From Aureispira sp050633105 (GTDB lineage: Bacteria > Bacteroidota > Bacteroidia > Chitinophagales > Saprospiraceae), in the NCBI GenBank assembly GCA_050633105.1, contig JBOEFW010000026.1:1-64000 (forward strand): a DNA stretch of 64,000 nucleotides. Direction: 5' to 3'. The notes under the pieces were generated by a model. It did not search any database. It had not been told where the DNA came from and saw only the letters and a program-made list of their open reading frames with translations. Positions 54,142 through 63,621 of this stretch are shown in pieces; position 1 is the stretch's first letter; every line of letters starts with the position of its first letter. A program made the position numbers and the translations under genes.

Positions 54142-54399
54142 ATGGCAAAAGCGCCCAAAGTACTACCCAACATCCAAGAAAAAATGGGAGGTCAATGGAA
54201 CATAACCGTTTCCAACAAGGCTTTCTCCGAAGGAAAAGGAGCCAATATGCCTGCTTGGGGCTATCCTTGTGCCGCTTGTGGGAGCGAACAGGCAAAGATA
54301 CAATTTGCAGAAAGTACCGAAGAGGAAGAAAGTACCTTACTGTGGATGGAATTGCATTGTAGAGCTTGTAAGAACTACACGCTTTATCAAAAAAAATAA
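54142..54399 (+). CDS. Small zinc-ribbon protein
   Basis: This 85-residue protein has four cysteines arranged as CxxC (Cys43, Cys46 in YPCAACGSEQ) and CxxC (Cys73, Cys76 in LHCRACKNYT), spaced as in a zinc ribbon. The N-terminal half (GGQWNITVSNKAFSEGKGAN) is strand-like. I do not recognise the family. It begins 66 bases past the terminator of the PtuB-like gene and precedes the oxidoreductase gene by 46 bases, so those two may be co-transcribed. Confidence 0.65.
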   Translation: MAKAPKVLPNIQEKMGGQWNITVSNKAFSEGKGANMPAWGYPCAACGSEQAKIQFAESTEEEESTLLWMELHCRACKNYTLYQKK

Positions 54400-54445
54400 A
54401 CCTCCAACCAATTTACCCTCTCCATCAACTAAAATCAATAATACT

Positions 54446-55471
54446 ATGCGCGCAGTAGTTCTCAAAAAAAATGGCAAACCAGAAGTTGCTTTTGAAATTC
54501 AAGAAAAAGAAATACCTAAAGCTCAACCTCATGAGATTTGTATTAAGGTAGAGGCTTTTGGGCTTAATTTTTCAGATGTAATGGCAAGAGAAGGGTCTTA
54601 TCAAGATTGTCCTCCATTGCCTACTGTATTGGGATATGAAGTGGTTGGTCATATACACGAAATAGGGAGTGCTGTAGAAGGGTTTGAAATAGGCCAGCGG
54701 GTGGTTTCTCTAACACTTTTTGGTGCTTATGCCGAATATGCAGTAGCAGACGCTAGAGCCGCGGCTATAATCCCTGAAAAGATGGATTATGCGACAGCAA
54801 CAGCTTTAGCTACTCAATATGGAACAGCTTATTATTGTACCTCTTACATTACTCAATTGCATAAAGGAGAGCATGTATTGATCCAAGCTGCTGCTGGTGG
54901 TGTTGGAACTGCCTTAGTGCAGTTGGCTAAGCATCGAGGTTGTATTGTGTATGGAACGGCTGGTTCTGATGAAAAGCTAGAGTATTTGCGTAAACTAGGA
55001 GTAGATCATCCTATTAACTATAACAAAGTAAACTTTGACGATTATATTCGCAAAGAACGAGGAGATAAAGGACTGGATGTAGTTTTTGATAGTTTGGGAG
55101 GAAAGGCGGCCAAAAAAGCGCGTAAATTATTAACAGAAGGAACAGGGCGTATCATTTGTTTTGGCGTCGCAAGTCGTTCTGGTTCTGGAAAGAGTATTTT
55201 GCAAGATTTAAAATTGGTGTTTGGTTTTGGTTTTTTACCGCTTGTAGAACTGTTGATGAAATCTCAGGGAATTATAGGAGTTAATATGCTTAAGGTAGCA
55301 GAGGCACGCCCAGATGTTTTACAGTATTGCATTCAAGAAGTGGTGAGAATGACTGAAGAAGGTATCTTGAAACCTACTGTAGGGGGACGGTTCCCTGTGG
55401 AGGAAATAGCGAAAGCTCATCATTTATTACAAGATCGAAAGTCTATAGGTAAGATTGCGGTCCACTGGTAG
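54446..55471 (+). CDS. Zinc-less MDR quinone oxidoreductase-like protein
   Basis: This 341-residue protein, started at the ATG at 54446 because the GroES-like fold begins there (MRAVVLKKNGKPEV), belongs to the medium-chain dehydrogenase/reductase superfamily. VEAFGLNFSDVMAREGSY and PTVLGYEVVGHIHEIGS are quinone oxidoreductase/VAT-1-like, and the structural zinc cysteines are absent. The NADPH loop is AAAGGVGTALVQLAK, and DVVFDSLGG follows. It reduces quinones or enals with NADPH in relatives. A strong bidirectional terminator follows. Confidence 0.85.
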   Translation: MRAVVLKKNGKPEVAFEIQEKEIPKAQPHEICIKVEAFGLNFSDVMAREGSYQDCPPLPTVLGYEVVGHIHEIGSAVEGFEIGQRVVSLTLFGAYAEYAVADARAAAIIPEKMDYATATALATQYGTAYYCTSYITQLHKGEHVLIQAAAGGVGTALVQLAKHRGCIVYGTAGSDEKLEYLRKLGVDHPINYNKVNFDDYIRKERGDKGLDVVFDSLGGKAAKKARKLLTEGTGRIICFGVASRSGSGKSILQDLKLVFGFGFLPLVELLMKSQGIIGVNMLKVAEARPDVLQYCIQEVVRMTEEGILKPTVGGRFPVEEIAKAHHLLQDRKSIGKIAVHW

Positions 55472-55497
55472 GATTACTAGACAACCTTAAATAAAAA

Positions 55498-55538
55498 AGC
55501 CCCTTGAATCGTGCTGCTCTAGCAATTTTCAAGGGGCT
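55498..55538. terminator. Bidirectional terminator
   Basis: AGCCCCTTGAA (55498-55508) pairs perfectly with TTCAAGGGGCT (55528-55538). An A-tract lies on the left and a T-tract on the right. It separates the convergent oxidoreductase and RDD genes. Confidence 0.9.
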
Positions 55539-55559
55539 TCTTTTTGGGTATAAGAACGA

Positions 55560-56291
55560 TTAACGGGTTAATACAATGTAATCGTTGATGAGTGTTCGTA
55601 AAAACTTGTTGTGATCGCTTGGAGGACGGGTAATGTCTAATTGTTCAGCGACGTGTTGTGCCAGTTCTTTGACCGCTTTTTGGTGGGCGGTATTGGGATG
55701 GCGACGCTCGCGCTCTAGGACACGTTTAATAAACAACATATCTTTCTCACTAAATTGACGAATGGCCGTATAACTTGGCTCGTAAGTATCTAAAGTGGAA
55801 ATTTTGAGAATGTCATTGAGCGAGAAATTACGTTGAGCGGTTGTTCTAATAACAGTGGTGCCTGATAATAAACCACCTAAACGCTGGCTTTTGGGGGAGG
55901 CATTAATCAAGAGCGCTCCAACCGAACCTAAAGACAACCAGTAATCTAAAATGCGAAACATCCAACGCATGACATAATCATGGGTTGTGGGCGCATCTCC
56001 ATTGAGTTTTACCACTTTGAGCCCCATTGTACGTTTACCAATTGTTTGGCCGTGCATGAAAATCTCGGAAATAAGCGTGTAAAACATAAAGGAAGGAAAC
56101 AAGACTAAATACATGTACAAGTCCATTCCTGAGCGTGTTTCTGTCGCGGCTTCTCCTAGCACCGATAAAAAAGCGAGTGCAATGCCAATGATAACAGCAT
56201 CAATGAGATAGGCTAAAAAACGGTTGCCTAAACTAGCCAATTCATATTGAATGGTTACTTTTTGGGCAGTATTGATTTCAATGGTTTTCAT
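55560..56291 (-). CDS. RDD family membrane protein
   Basis: This 243-residue protein has an N-terminal RDD domain: LGNRFLAYLIDAVIIGIALA carries the Arg-Asp signature, with membrane helices at about 22-42, 57-80 and 108-125. TIGKRTMGLKVVKLNGDAP is the second conserved block. Residues 150-243 form a cytoplasmic, charged helical tail. It is divergent to the SpoIIM gene; the RDD/SpoIIM/DUF4129/DUF4350/MoxR cluster is common in Bacteroidota, so it probably works with that group at the membrane. Confidence 0.85.
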   Translation of the reverse strand: MKTIEINTAQKVTIQYELASLGNRFLAYLIDAVIIGIALAFLSVLGEAATETRSGMDLYMYLVLFPSFMFYTLISEIFMHGQTIGKRTMGLKVVKLNGDAPTTHDYVMRWMFRILDYWLSLGSVGALLINASPKSQRLGGLLSGTTVIRTTAQRNFSLNDILKISTLDTYEPSYTAIRQFSEKDMLFIKRVLERERRHPNTAHQKAVKELAQHVAEQLDITRPPSDHNKFLRTLINDYIVLTR

Positions 56292-56758
56292 ACGGTCAAG
56301 AGTCCTTATTGATTAAACAAACTTGTTAAAAATACCGAATTTTTATCAGAAACGTTCCAAATGCTTGCCCATTTCTCTTGATAGCGGTGAAATTTGCGGT
56401 CCATGAAATCTTCAAAAAAAACAGAACGCCTTAAAATAGAAGGCAGTGGAAGAGATAAAAAAATGATCTAGTAGAAAAGGCAGCCTTGTATTACAAAAAA
56501 AAAGGAAACTTAAGTATATTGTTAGGTCTAAAAATAAAACACTTGTTTATGCCTATTTGGGATTAGAGAACTACCTTATAATGCTTTGTTAGAAAACATT
56601 TTTTGTGAAAAATGAATTTTCTGCAACAAAAACAAGTTGTTTAACCAGAATCGCCTTGTTGAAGGCTTTTCTTCTAGCACCCTTTAGGGGACCTATAACT
56701 AAACCTTACTATCAACCACCCACTAATTCTCATTGGTGAATTAAGAATAGAACTGGCT
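56292..56758. other. Divergent promoter region
   Basis: This 467-base AT-rich gap lies between the RDD and SpoIIM genes. No gene is present, and I could not pick out a good promoter box. Confidence 0.4.
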
Positions 56759-58645
56759 ATGCGCGAAACTCATTTCATTGAGCAAAATAAAGAAAAATGG
56801 GCCCAATTTGAACGCAATTTAGGAGGCGGCTACGTTAATCCTGATGAATTGAGCGATCAATTTGTAGAAATAACCGACGATCTATCTTACTCCCGAACTT
56901 TTTATCCCAATCGTTCTGTTCGAGTGTATCTTAATAACATTGCTCAGAAAGTATTCTACAATGTTTATAAGAATAGACGAGGCCGTCTTTCTCGTGTCTT
57001 AAATTTTTGGAAAGAAACGGTTCCTCAGATTATTTATGAATCTCGTAGTTCCTTCTTACTGGCTTTTGCCGTGTTTATTGGTGCAACAATCATTGGTGTC
57101 TTTTCCACTTACATGGACGCTGAATTTCCACGCGTGATTTTGGGCGATGAGTACATTGATATGACCATGAACAATATTGAGAATGGCAATCCAATGGCGG
57201 TATATCAAGGGGCAGATCAACAAGAGATGTTTTTGAGAATTGCCTTTAACAACCTCAAAGTTTCTGTTTGGTGTTTTGCATTAGGGTTGCTGTTTGGAGT
57301 GGGATCCTTATTTGTATTGATACAAAACGGTATTATGCTGGGCGCCTTTCAGTATTTATTTATTCGAGAAGGGATTTATTTAGATTCCTTTTTCACGATA
57401 TGGATGCACGGTGCTATTGAAATCTCTTGTATTATTATTGCAGGGGCTGCTGGCTTAACATTAGGGAGTGGGTTGGTCTTTCCAAAGACCTTGACTCGAC
57501 TGCAAAGTTTGCAATTATCAGCACGGCGTGGCTTATTAATTTTATTAACCGTCTTGCCGCTTATTGTTTTAGCAGCATTTATAGAGGGCTTTATTACTCG
57601 TTATACAGAAGCCTCTTACATCCTACGTGGTATTGTGATTTTTGGCTCTTTTGCCTTTATTATCAGTTACTATGTGATCTACCCCTATCTCAAGGCGAAA
57701 AAAGGTTTTATCTCTTTTATTGGAGACGTTAAGCTACCGCCTGCCCAAAAATTAGACATCCAGTACAACCAAATTAAAACAACTCCACAGATTTTTAGCG
57801 ATGCGTTTATTGCCTACCGAAAGTTCATTAAACCAATTGGAGTTGTGGCTGGAGTTATTGCAACTCTGATGACTAGTATCTTATTATTAGGGGATGATGT
57901 TTATCGCTTTAAGACCATGGAGAGTGTAGATAATCTCTTTCAAGTACCCTTTTTATTGGTAGAATTCACAGTAGATAATCTCTATCAATTGTTCTCTAGT
58001 CGCCACGAGCTGTTTATTTTCCTTTTCTTTATTGGATTTACGATCTGTGTATACATTGCCCTTTTCTTATCACAACAATTGGTAAAAAAAGTAGACAAAG
58101 AACCTGTTCGTTATAAGCCTTCCTTTTTTGTAAATACCATTTTATCAACGATTCTAGGAATGGGGTTGTTAGGGGCAGTTGCTTTGGGAACAGGAGAAGG
58201 AGTAGGTGTATTTTTCTTAGCATTATTAACACCTGTTGTATTAATGTGGCTAGTTACTGCTTTTAATGAAAATAGAAATCCATTGACTGCTCTAGGGCGA
58301 AGCTTTAAAATATTGGGAGGAAATTGGTTGGTAATGATGGGCGCCTATTTTATTATAATAGGGATGTGTACGATCTTTATCTTTATGGCAACGGCTCCAT
58401 TAGCTGGCTTTTATTTAGGAGTGATTGTGAATCTATTTCCAGTAGAAGATATTTTGACGGTCAAGCAAGGTTTTTACATCTTTGTGTATACCTTTTTATT
58501 ATCCTTTTTGTTACCACTTATTGCAGTGGTTATGAATATGGCGTTCCACAGTTTCAAGGAAATCAAAGAAGCCGATAGTTTGTTGGAAGAGATTCCACTA
58601 ATTGGCAAGCGTAAGATTTCTTATGGAATGGAGCAAGAAAACTAA
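56759..58645 (+). CDS. SpoIIM family membrane protein fused to a second membrane domain
   Basis: This 628-residue protein has its SpoIIM region in the first half: MRETHFIEQNKEKWAQFERN at the start, then helices with GATIIGVFSTYMDAEFPRVI, NNLKVSVWCFALGLLFGVGS and HGAIEISCIIIAGAAGLTLG. Free-standing SpoIIM proteins are near 320-330 residues. Here about 300 more residues follow from roughly 340, with six further membrane segments and PPAQKLDIQYNQIKTTPQIF at the junction, similar in layout to glycerophosphodiesterase-type membrane domains. It heads the operon that runs to 62141 and probably forms the membrane part of the MoxR-linked complex. Confidence 0.85.
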   Translation: MRETHFIEQNKEKWAQFERNLGGGYVNPDELSDQFVEITDDLSYSRTFYPNRSVRVYLNNIAQKVFYNVYKNRRGRLSRVLNFWKETVPQIIYESRSSFLLAFAVFIGATIIGVFSTYMDAEFPRVILGDEYIDMTMNNIENGNPMAVYQGADQQEMFLRIAFNNLKVSVWCFALGLLFGVGSLFVLIQNGIMLGAFQYLFIREGIYLDSFFTIWMHGAIEISCIIIAGAAGLTLGSGLVFPKTLTRLQSLQLSARRGLLILLTVLPLIVLAAFIEGFITRYTEASYILRGIVIFGSFAFIISYYVIYPYLKAKKGFISFIGDVKLPPAQKLDIQYNQIKTTPQIFSDAFIAYRKFIKPIGVVAGVIATLMTSILLLGDDVYRFKTMESVDNLFQVPFLLVEFTVDNLYQLFSSRHELFIFLFFIGFTICVYIALFLSQQLVKKVDKEPVRYKPSFFVNTILSTILGMGLLGAVALGTGEGVGVFFLALLTPVVLMWLVTAFNENRNPLTALGRSFKILGGNWLVMMGAYFIIIGMCTIFIFMATAPLAGFYLGVIVNLFPVEDILTVKQGFYIFVYTFLLSFLLPLIAVVMNMAFHSFKEIKEADSLLEEIPLIGKRKISYGMEQEN

Positions 58646-58684
58646 ACACACTACGTGTTTTCAACGATTTAACCTATTGTTATT

Positions 58685-59401
58685 ATGAAAATAAATTATC
58701 AGACGCTAATCTGTTGTTTAGGACTCTGGTTCTTGTTGGGACAGTCCGCTTTGTGGGCGCAAGAAAACGATGCCACTGCCTTATACCAGCAAGAGCAGGT
58801 AGGGACGCAGACTTTTGATGCTACTGTTTGGACGAAAACCTCTAAAGACATGAAGTTTTCCACGAAGCCACAAGTTAAAAAAATCCCTAAGCAGGTGAAT
58901 AGTGCTCCTACTCCTGTAAATAGACAAGCAAATCCCAATACCGTCTTTAGCGCACGGAGTTTGCTGCTTTTAGTAGCGGTCTTGTTGTTGATTTTTGTTA
59001 TTTATAGAGCGGTTGCAGGCAATGCTATTCTTATTAATAAACCAATAGAACGTCGCCAGCCTGTTGCGCTCAAAGATATTGAGACCAATTTGCAAGAGGC
59101 AGATGTGGAGGGCTTCTTAGCACAGTCGCTAAAACAAAAAGATTATCGGTTGGCTATCCGTCTATATTATCTAGCCATTATCAAAGAGTTATCCGCCAAA
59201 GGCTTAATTGATTGGAAGCGAGATAAAACGAATGGACAGTATCTTCGAGAATTGCGCAAGCAAAACTACCCTCAATTAAAAGCCTTTAGAGGAGTAACAC
59301 GTGTCTTTGAGTATGTTTGGTACAGCAACATGACTTTTGATGGTGGACAGTTTGAAGAAGTGCGTATTGATTTTAATAATTTACTACAATCCATAAAATA
59401 A
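58685..59401 (+). CDS. DUF4129 domain protein
   Basis: This 238-residue protein has a signal peptide (residues 1-25), a periplasmic Lys/Gln-rich stretch, one membrane segment (about 91-111, ARSLLLLVAVLLLIFVIYRA) and a cytoplasmic DUF4129-type C-terminus: LAQSLKQKDYRLAIRLYYLA, then GQYLRELRKQNYPQLKAFRG and VFEYVWYSNMTFD. This is the standard partner in DUF58/MoxR clusters. It follows SpoIIM by 39 bases and precedes the DUF4350 gene by 5 bases. Confidence 0.85.
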   Translation: MKINYQTLICCLGLWFLLGQSALWAQENDATALYQQEQVGTQTFDATVWTKTSKDMKFSTKPQVKKIPKQVNSAPTPVNRQANPNTVFSARSLLLLVAVLLLIFVIYRAVAGNAILINKPIERRQPVALKDIETNLQEADVEGFLAQSLKQKDYRLAIRLYYLAIIKELSAKGLIDWKRDKTNGQYLRELRKQNYPQLKAFRGVTRVFEYVWYSNMTFDGGQFEEVRIDFNNLLQSIK

Positions 59402-59406
59402 ACAGC

Positions 59407-60798
59407 ATGAATAAATTTGCTCCTTTAATCGTTGGTGCGCTGGTGCTGTTGGGATTGATTGCCTACTTTGCTCAAAATCAATCTGACCCACAATACTGGA
59501 TGGAGAAGTACGATACGGATGGTAACAAACCATACGATGCTCGTGTTCTATACGACCTCCTAGAACATAGATTTGACCTACAGGTCATGGAAAATAGAAT
59601 TGATGAGACCTTAACGTTAGATCAAGAAGAAGCTTCAAAAACAAGTTATCTATATTTGAGTAGCCAAGAACCTCGTTATACAGAAGATGAAGCCTGGCAC
59701 TTGCGTGATTATGTGCGTTCTGGTGGAGAAGTCTTTATTATTGCGCCTAACATTCCTGATAGTTTAGCAGAATTGTTGCTTTATCCAGAGGATTGCGGCG
59801 GCAAGACCAGTTGGCAAGGAAAGAGTAACCCAGGGCTATATCGTCCACAAGTACTCTCTGCCTTATTACACCCTAACATGACAAAGAGCTATTACAGCTT
59901 TAATTACATGAATATGAATTATATTGAGAATAGAGCTTGGAATTATATTCCAGAGGCTGCTTTCTGCGATACAAGAGGGGAAGATGATTATGCAGACTAT
60001 GGCACTAGAAATGTAAGAGAATATGCCTTGGCTAAGCTGGGGACTTTTAAAGCAACCGATAATACTGGTGATAATAAGGATAAAGAATTTGCCAATTTCG
60101 TTCGTATGAAAGTAGGAGAGGGCTATTTCTATTTCCACACCAATCCAATTATGTTTACCAATATGTATTTGATCGATAGTGTTGGATTTGAGTATAGTAA
60201 TTATGTCTTTAGACACATTAAAGATCGAACTGTTTATTGGGACCGTCAGAGTATAGTGTTGCCTAGTAAGCGAGAAGCGGGCCGCAAGGTGCTTCCAAAA
60301 GTAGCGGCACAATCGCCATTGGAGTACATTTTTGCGCAACCATCTTTGCGTTGGGGCTGGTATATGGCGTTGGCGTTGGGATTCATTTATGTTCTATTTG
60401 GTGCCAAGCGCCGCCAGCGAATTATTCCAATTATGGAAACGAACCGCAACACTTCTTTAGAATTCATTGAAACAATTGGCCGCTTATATTTTCAGCAACA
60501 GGATCACAGAAGCATTATTAAGAAACAAATGCACTTGTTCTTAGCACACATGCGCCAGCGGTATCATTTGGTCACAAAAGACATGGATGAGCGATTGATT
60601 GATCGTATTGCGGTGCGTGCTAGAGTCGATCGCAAAATCATAAATGATATTTTTGTAGAATACAATCGCTTACACGCCATGATGCAACGTCCGAATACCG
60701 AAGTGACTGCACAAATGCTCAACAACTTTTATTTATTAATAGAGCGTTTTCATACCGCGGCAAATGAATACCAAGTGGCGAATACGGTACAAGCTTAG
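59407..60798 (+). CDS. DUF4350 domain protein
   Basis: This 463-residue protein has an N-terminal membrane helix (residues 5-23), a DUF4350 extracytoplasmic region (about 30-270) marked by YDARVLYDLLEHRFDLQVME and LRDYVRSGGEVFIIAPNIPD, a second membrane helix (WYMALALGFIYVLFGAKRR, near 315-333) and a charged cytoplasmic C-terminal helical domain. The fold of the outer part is glutamine-amidotransferase-like without the catalytic Cys. It lies 5 bases after the DUF4129 gene and about 150 bases before MoxR. Confidence 0.85.
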   Translation: MNKFAPLIVGALVLLGLIAYFAQNQSDPQYWMEKYDTDGNKPYDARVLYDLLEHRFDLQVMENRIDETLTLDQEEASKTSYLYLSSQEPRYTEDEAWHLRDYVRSGGEVFIIAPNIPDSLAELLLYPEDCGGKTSWQGKSNPGLYRPQVLSALLHPNMTKSYYSFNYMNMNYIENRAWNYIPEAAFCDTRGEDDYADYGTRNVREYALAKLGTFKATDNTGDNKDKEFANFVRMKVGEGYFYFHTNPIMFTNMYLIDSVGFEYSNYVFRHIKDRTVYWDRQSIVLPSKREAGRKVLPKVAAQSPLEYIFAQPSLRWGWYMALALGFIYVLFGAKRRQRIIPIMETNRNTSLEFIETIGRLYFQQQDHRSIIKKQMHLFLAHMRQRYHLVTKDMDERLIDRIAVRARVDRKIINDIFVEYNRLHAMMQRPNTEVTAQMLNNFYLLIERFHTAANEYQVANTVQA

Positions 60799-60947
60799 AA
60801 ACATTAAATTATAGAAACCTATTGAAGTGCTTTAGGCAAGCTTTTCTAGTAATTCCGAGCTAGAATAGTTGTGAATAAATAACTTCTATTTAAAACGACT
60901 ACCTTTCGCAACACTATAAGGTTGTGGAAAATTTAAAAATAGCAAAC

Positions 60948-61931
60948 ATGAGTGAGAATTATGCTTGGGGAGATAACGATGCTTCCGTAGCCAATATACA
61001 AGAGACGGTTGACCGCGTGCGCAATGAGGTGCAGAAAATCATTATTGGGCAAGATGACCTAATTGAATTGATTATGGTTTCGATCTTTGCAGGTGGACAT
61101 GTGCTTTTAGAAGGGGTGCCTGGAGTTGCAAAAACCTTGGCCTCTAAACTATTGGCTCAAACGCTAAGTGTGGAATTTTCACGGATACAGTTTACACCTG
61201 ATTTGATGCCTTCAGATGTAACAGGAACAAGTATCTATAACATGAAGATGGCAGAGTTTAGCTTCAATAAAGGGCCTGTGTTTTCCAATATGGTTTTGAT
61301 TGATGAGATTAACCGTGCTCCTGCAAAAACCCAAGCTTCTTTGTTTGAGGTAATGGAAGAAAAGCAAGTCACAGTAGATGGTAAGACCTACAAAATGGCC
61401 TTCCCTTTTATGGTTATTGCAACACAAAATCCGATTGAGCAAGAAGGAACCTATAAATTGCCAGAAGCGCAGTTGGATCGTTTCTTATTCCGTATTCAAC
61501 TCAATTATCCTCAATTAGAGGAAGAAAAACTCATTCTACGTCGTTTCCGTGATGATTTTAATAAGCGTCAAATTGAGAAAGTACGAGCGGTTTTAAATGC
61601 GGCTGAAATCAAACGTTGTCAAGAGTTAGTGGAGAAAATCCACATCAAGGATGAATTACTAGACTATATTGCTGCGTTGATTCACAATACTCGTAATAAT
61701 GGAGATTTGTTCTTGGGAGCTTCTCCACGTGCTTCTTTGGCAATTATGCAAGCATCTAAAGCGGTAGCAGCTATCAATGGTCGCGACTTTGTGACCCCAG
61801 ACGACATTCAATATGTAGCTTTCCCAGTATTAAACCACCGTATTATCCTCACACCAGAGCGTGAAATGGAAGGCTTGGATGTACAAGATGTAATCAAAGA
61901 TATTATTGCAAAGGTAGAAGTACCTAGATAA
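60948..61931 (+). CDS. MoxR family AAA+ ATPase
   Basis: I start at the ATG at 60948 (327 residues); a GTG 24 bases upstream is possible. The AAA+ core is complete: Walker A GVPGVAKTLASKLLA, Walker B MVLIDEINRAPAKTQ with the following sensor 1 ATQNPIEQEGTYKLPEAQLD, and the sensor 2 / lid part ASPRASLAIMQASKAVA. MoxR ATPases act as chaperones together with DUF58 or vWA partners. Its usual DUF58 neighbour is missing downstream; a DUF58 gene lies 10 kb upstream instead. The next gene, DUF5522, begins 18 bases later. Confidence 0.93.
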   Translation: MSENYAWGDNDASVANIQETVDRVRNEVQKIIIGQDDLIELIMVSIFAGGHVLLEGVPGVAKTLASKLLAQTLSVEFSRIQFTPDLMPSDVTGTSIYNMKMAEFSFNKGPVFSNMVLIDEINRAPAKTQASLFEVMEEKQVTVDGKTYKMAFPFMVIATQNPIEQEGTYKLPEAQLDRFLFRIQLNYPQLEEEKLILRRFRDDFNKRQIEKVRAVLNAAEIKRCQELVEKIHIKDELLDYIAALIHNTRNNGDLFLGASPRASLAIMQASKAVAAINGRDFVTPDDIQYVAFPVLNHRIILTPEREMEGLDVQDVIKDIIAKVEVPR

Positions 61932-61949
61932 CCGTTTTTTAACTGCGTT

Positions 61950-62141
61950 ATGTTTAGTTTTTTTAAGAATAAAGAATCGAATAAGAAGGAAGCTCCTAGT
62001 AATTCCTCTACAGAACCACTAATAGAAGGTAGAGATTTCTATATAGAAAATGGCTTTTATGTGTTTACGGAATCTTATCATTTAAAACGCGGCTATTGTT
62101 GTGGCAATGGTTGTAGACATTGCGCTTATAAGAAAAAATAA
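61950..62141 (+). CDS. DUF5522 family small protein
   Basis: This 63-residue protein ends in the cysteine motif RGYCCGNGCRHCAY, typical of DUF5522. A basic N-terminus is followed by GRDFYIENGFYVFTESYH. It could bind zinc or an iron-sulfur cluster. It is the last gene of the SpoIIM-to-MoxR operon and is followed by a strong terminator. Confidence 0.8.
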   Translation: MFSFFKNKESNKKEAPSNSSTEPLIEGRDFYIENGFYVFTESYHLKRGYCCGNGCRHCAYKKK

Positions 62142-62155
62142 GTACTATACAAAAA

Positions 62156-62187
62156 AGCATCAATTCCAAAAATTGATGCTTTTTTTG
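62156..62187 (+). terminator. Terminator of the MoxR operon
   Basis: AGCATCAATT (62156-62165) pairs perfectly with AATTGATGCT (62171-62180), followed by T7. The flanks ATACAAAAA and TTTTTGTAT extend the stem. Confidence 0.95.
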
Positions 62188-62352
62188 TATATGCTTTCTA
62201 AAGCAAAATGACTTATTTATTAATAGTGTTCATTGGGCAAATAATATGCACTATTCAGAAAATTGACTTGTTTTTTTTCTTAAAAAATCGTATTTTACTG
62301 ACTAATAAATGACCAAAGATGGAAAATTACCTATTTAAATAAACATTAAACT

Positions 62353-63534
62353 ATGCGAAAAAGTAAGATTGCTAAACTTTTCGACTGGGCTTCCTACCAA
62401 AAGGCACAAGATGCCTTAACCCAGTCCCCCGACCAAAAAACAACTATCAAACAAGCTGCAGAACAGGATAAATTGCTCCGCAATTTTCAGACATCCGTCA
62501 CCAAAGACCTCAAACTGGGCTTAAAAATGCTGCAAGAAGCGCTCAAAAAAGGAGAACTAGCTGAGATGCTTTATTTCTTGCACTTGGACTACTTTGCCCA
62601 AGCCAAGGAAGGTACAGGCTCTTTGCTCATTTTTGGGACACAACCTGCTGTGCGCAAGGAATTTGTAGCTGCTGGTAAAACCCGAGAGAAGGTGAATTTG
62701 TCTTATGGTACTGTCAAACTAGACACCAACAACATTTTGCGTTTTGTCCCTGAGAAAAATGGGATGAAAGTAAAACCTAAACCCTTAGTAGATACCCTCA
62801 AACAAGCACCCATTGCTAAGAGTAATCGAGGCTTCTGGTCGAAGCGCAAGATCAATAATGTGATTATTGGCGCAAAAGAAGAAGCATCTGATTTGCTAAC
62901 AGGAGATAGCGACTTGGTAGAGGAAGATGTAACCTACACAGAGCGCGGTGTTAACTCGGAAGTATATGATGCTTTCAAATCGTTTGTTAATAGAGACTAT
63001 GTGAACAGTAATGGTACCCGCAATGCGGAATACTACGCTCAAACCCTCAAGCAAGTAGATGTGTGGGTAGCAAAGCTACAAGCGGAATTCAAAGCCAAAG
63101 GTGACCGTAAGCTCCAAAAAGCCTATAAAAAAATGGGCAAGGTAATGATGGCCTTTAAGAAAAAGGTACAAAAAGAAATGGAGGAGGGACAAGCTCAATA
63201 CATCAACGAAGAAAGCAGTTTGTCGAGCATGGAACAAGTATTTATGCGTACTTTAGAGGAGCATGAATCGAGCGATGATGCCTACCAACAATCGGTATTA
63301 AAAGGTAAGCTAGAGCGTATTTTGATGGAGTTGGGGCAAAAAATCAATGGTGATGAAAATGCTACTGAGGCCTTGGCTTTGCAGACAAAACTAGAAGAAG
63401 CCTTGGCGGACTTGAGTGGTGGTAATGTGGAGACCAATGAAGGAATGGATCCAGAAGTGCAGCGAGAATTGACACAATTGGTACAAGAAATACAGCAACT
63501 ATTGCAGCAACATGCCAATGCGCCAATAGCCTAA
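62353..63534 (+). CDS. Helical protein of unknown function
   Basis: This 393-residue protein lacks a signal peptide. It begins MRKSKIAKLFDWASYQKAQD, then has a mixed segment with strand character (LSYGTVKLDTNNILRFVPEK, near 115-135), and ends in long, Glu/Lys/Gln-rich helices with coiled-coil periodicity (LQTKLEEALADLSGG, LTQLVQEIQQLLQQHANAP). I do not recognise it. It is followed after 87 bases by a second unknown gene in the same direction, so the two may belong to one system that continues beyond the window. Confidence 0.65.
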   Translation: MRKSKIAKLFDWASYQKAQDALTQSPDQKTTIKQAAEQDKLLRNFQTSVTKDLKLGLKMLQEALKKGELAEMLYFLHLDYFAQAKEGTGSLLIFGTQPAVRKEFVAAGKTREKVNLSYGTVKLDTNNILRFVPEKNGMKVKPKPLVDTLKQAPIAKSNRGFWSKRKINNVIIGAKEEASDLLTGDSDLVEEDVTYTERGVNSEVYDAFKSFVNRDYVNSNGTRNAEYYAQTLKQVDVWVAKLQAEFKAKGDRKLQKAYKKMGKVMMAFKKKVQKEMEEGQAQYINEESSLSSMEQVFMRTLEEHESSDDAYQQSVLKGKLERILMELGQKINGDENATEALALQTKLEEALADLSGGNVETNEGMDPEVQRELTQLVQEIQQLLQQHANAPIA

Positions 63535-63621
63535 ACTAAACCTTTATTAAAAAACATGCTTATGAGATTAGATATTGTGCCCACGAAAAACAATATATAA
63601 TCTTTGTAAATTAATACAACA

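Noticed and set aside
59866..60339. 157-codon minus-strand frame inside the DUF4350 gene
   Set aside because: It is the antisense shadow of a well-supported gene, with no start context or domain.
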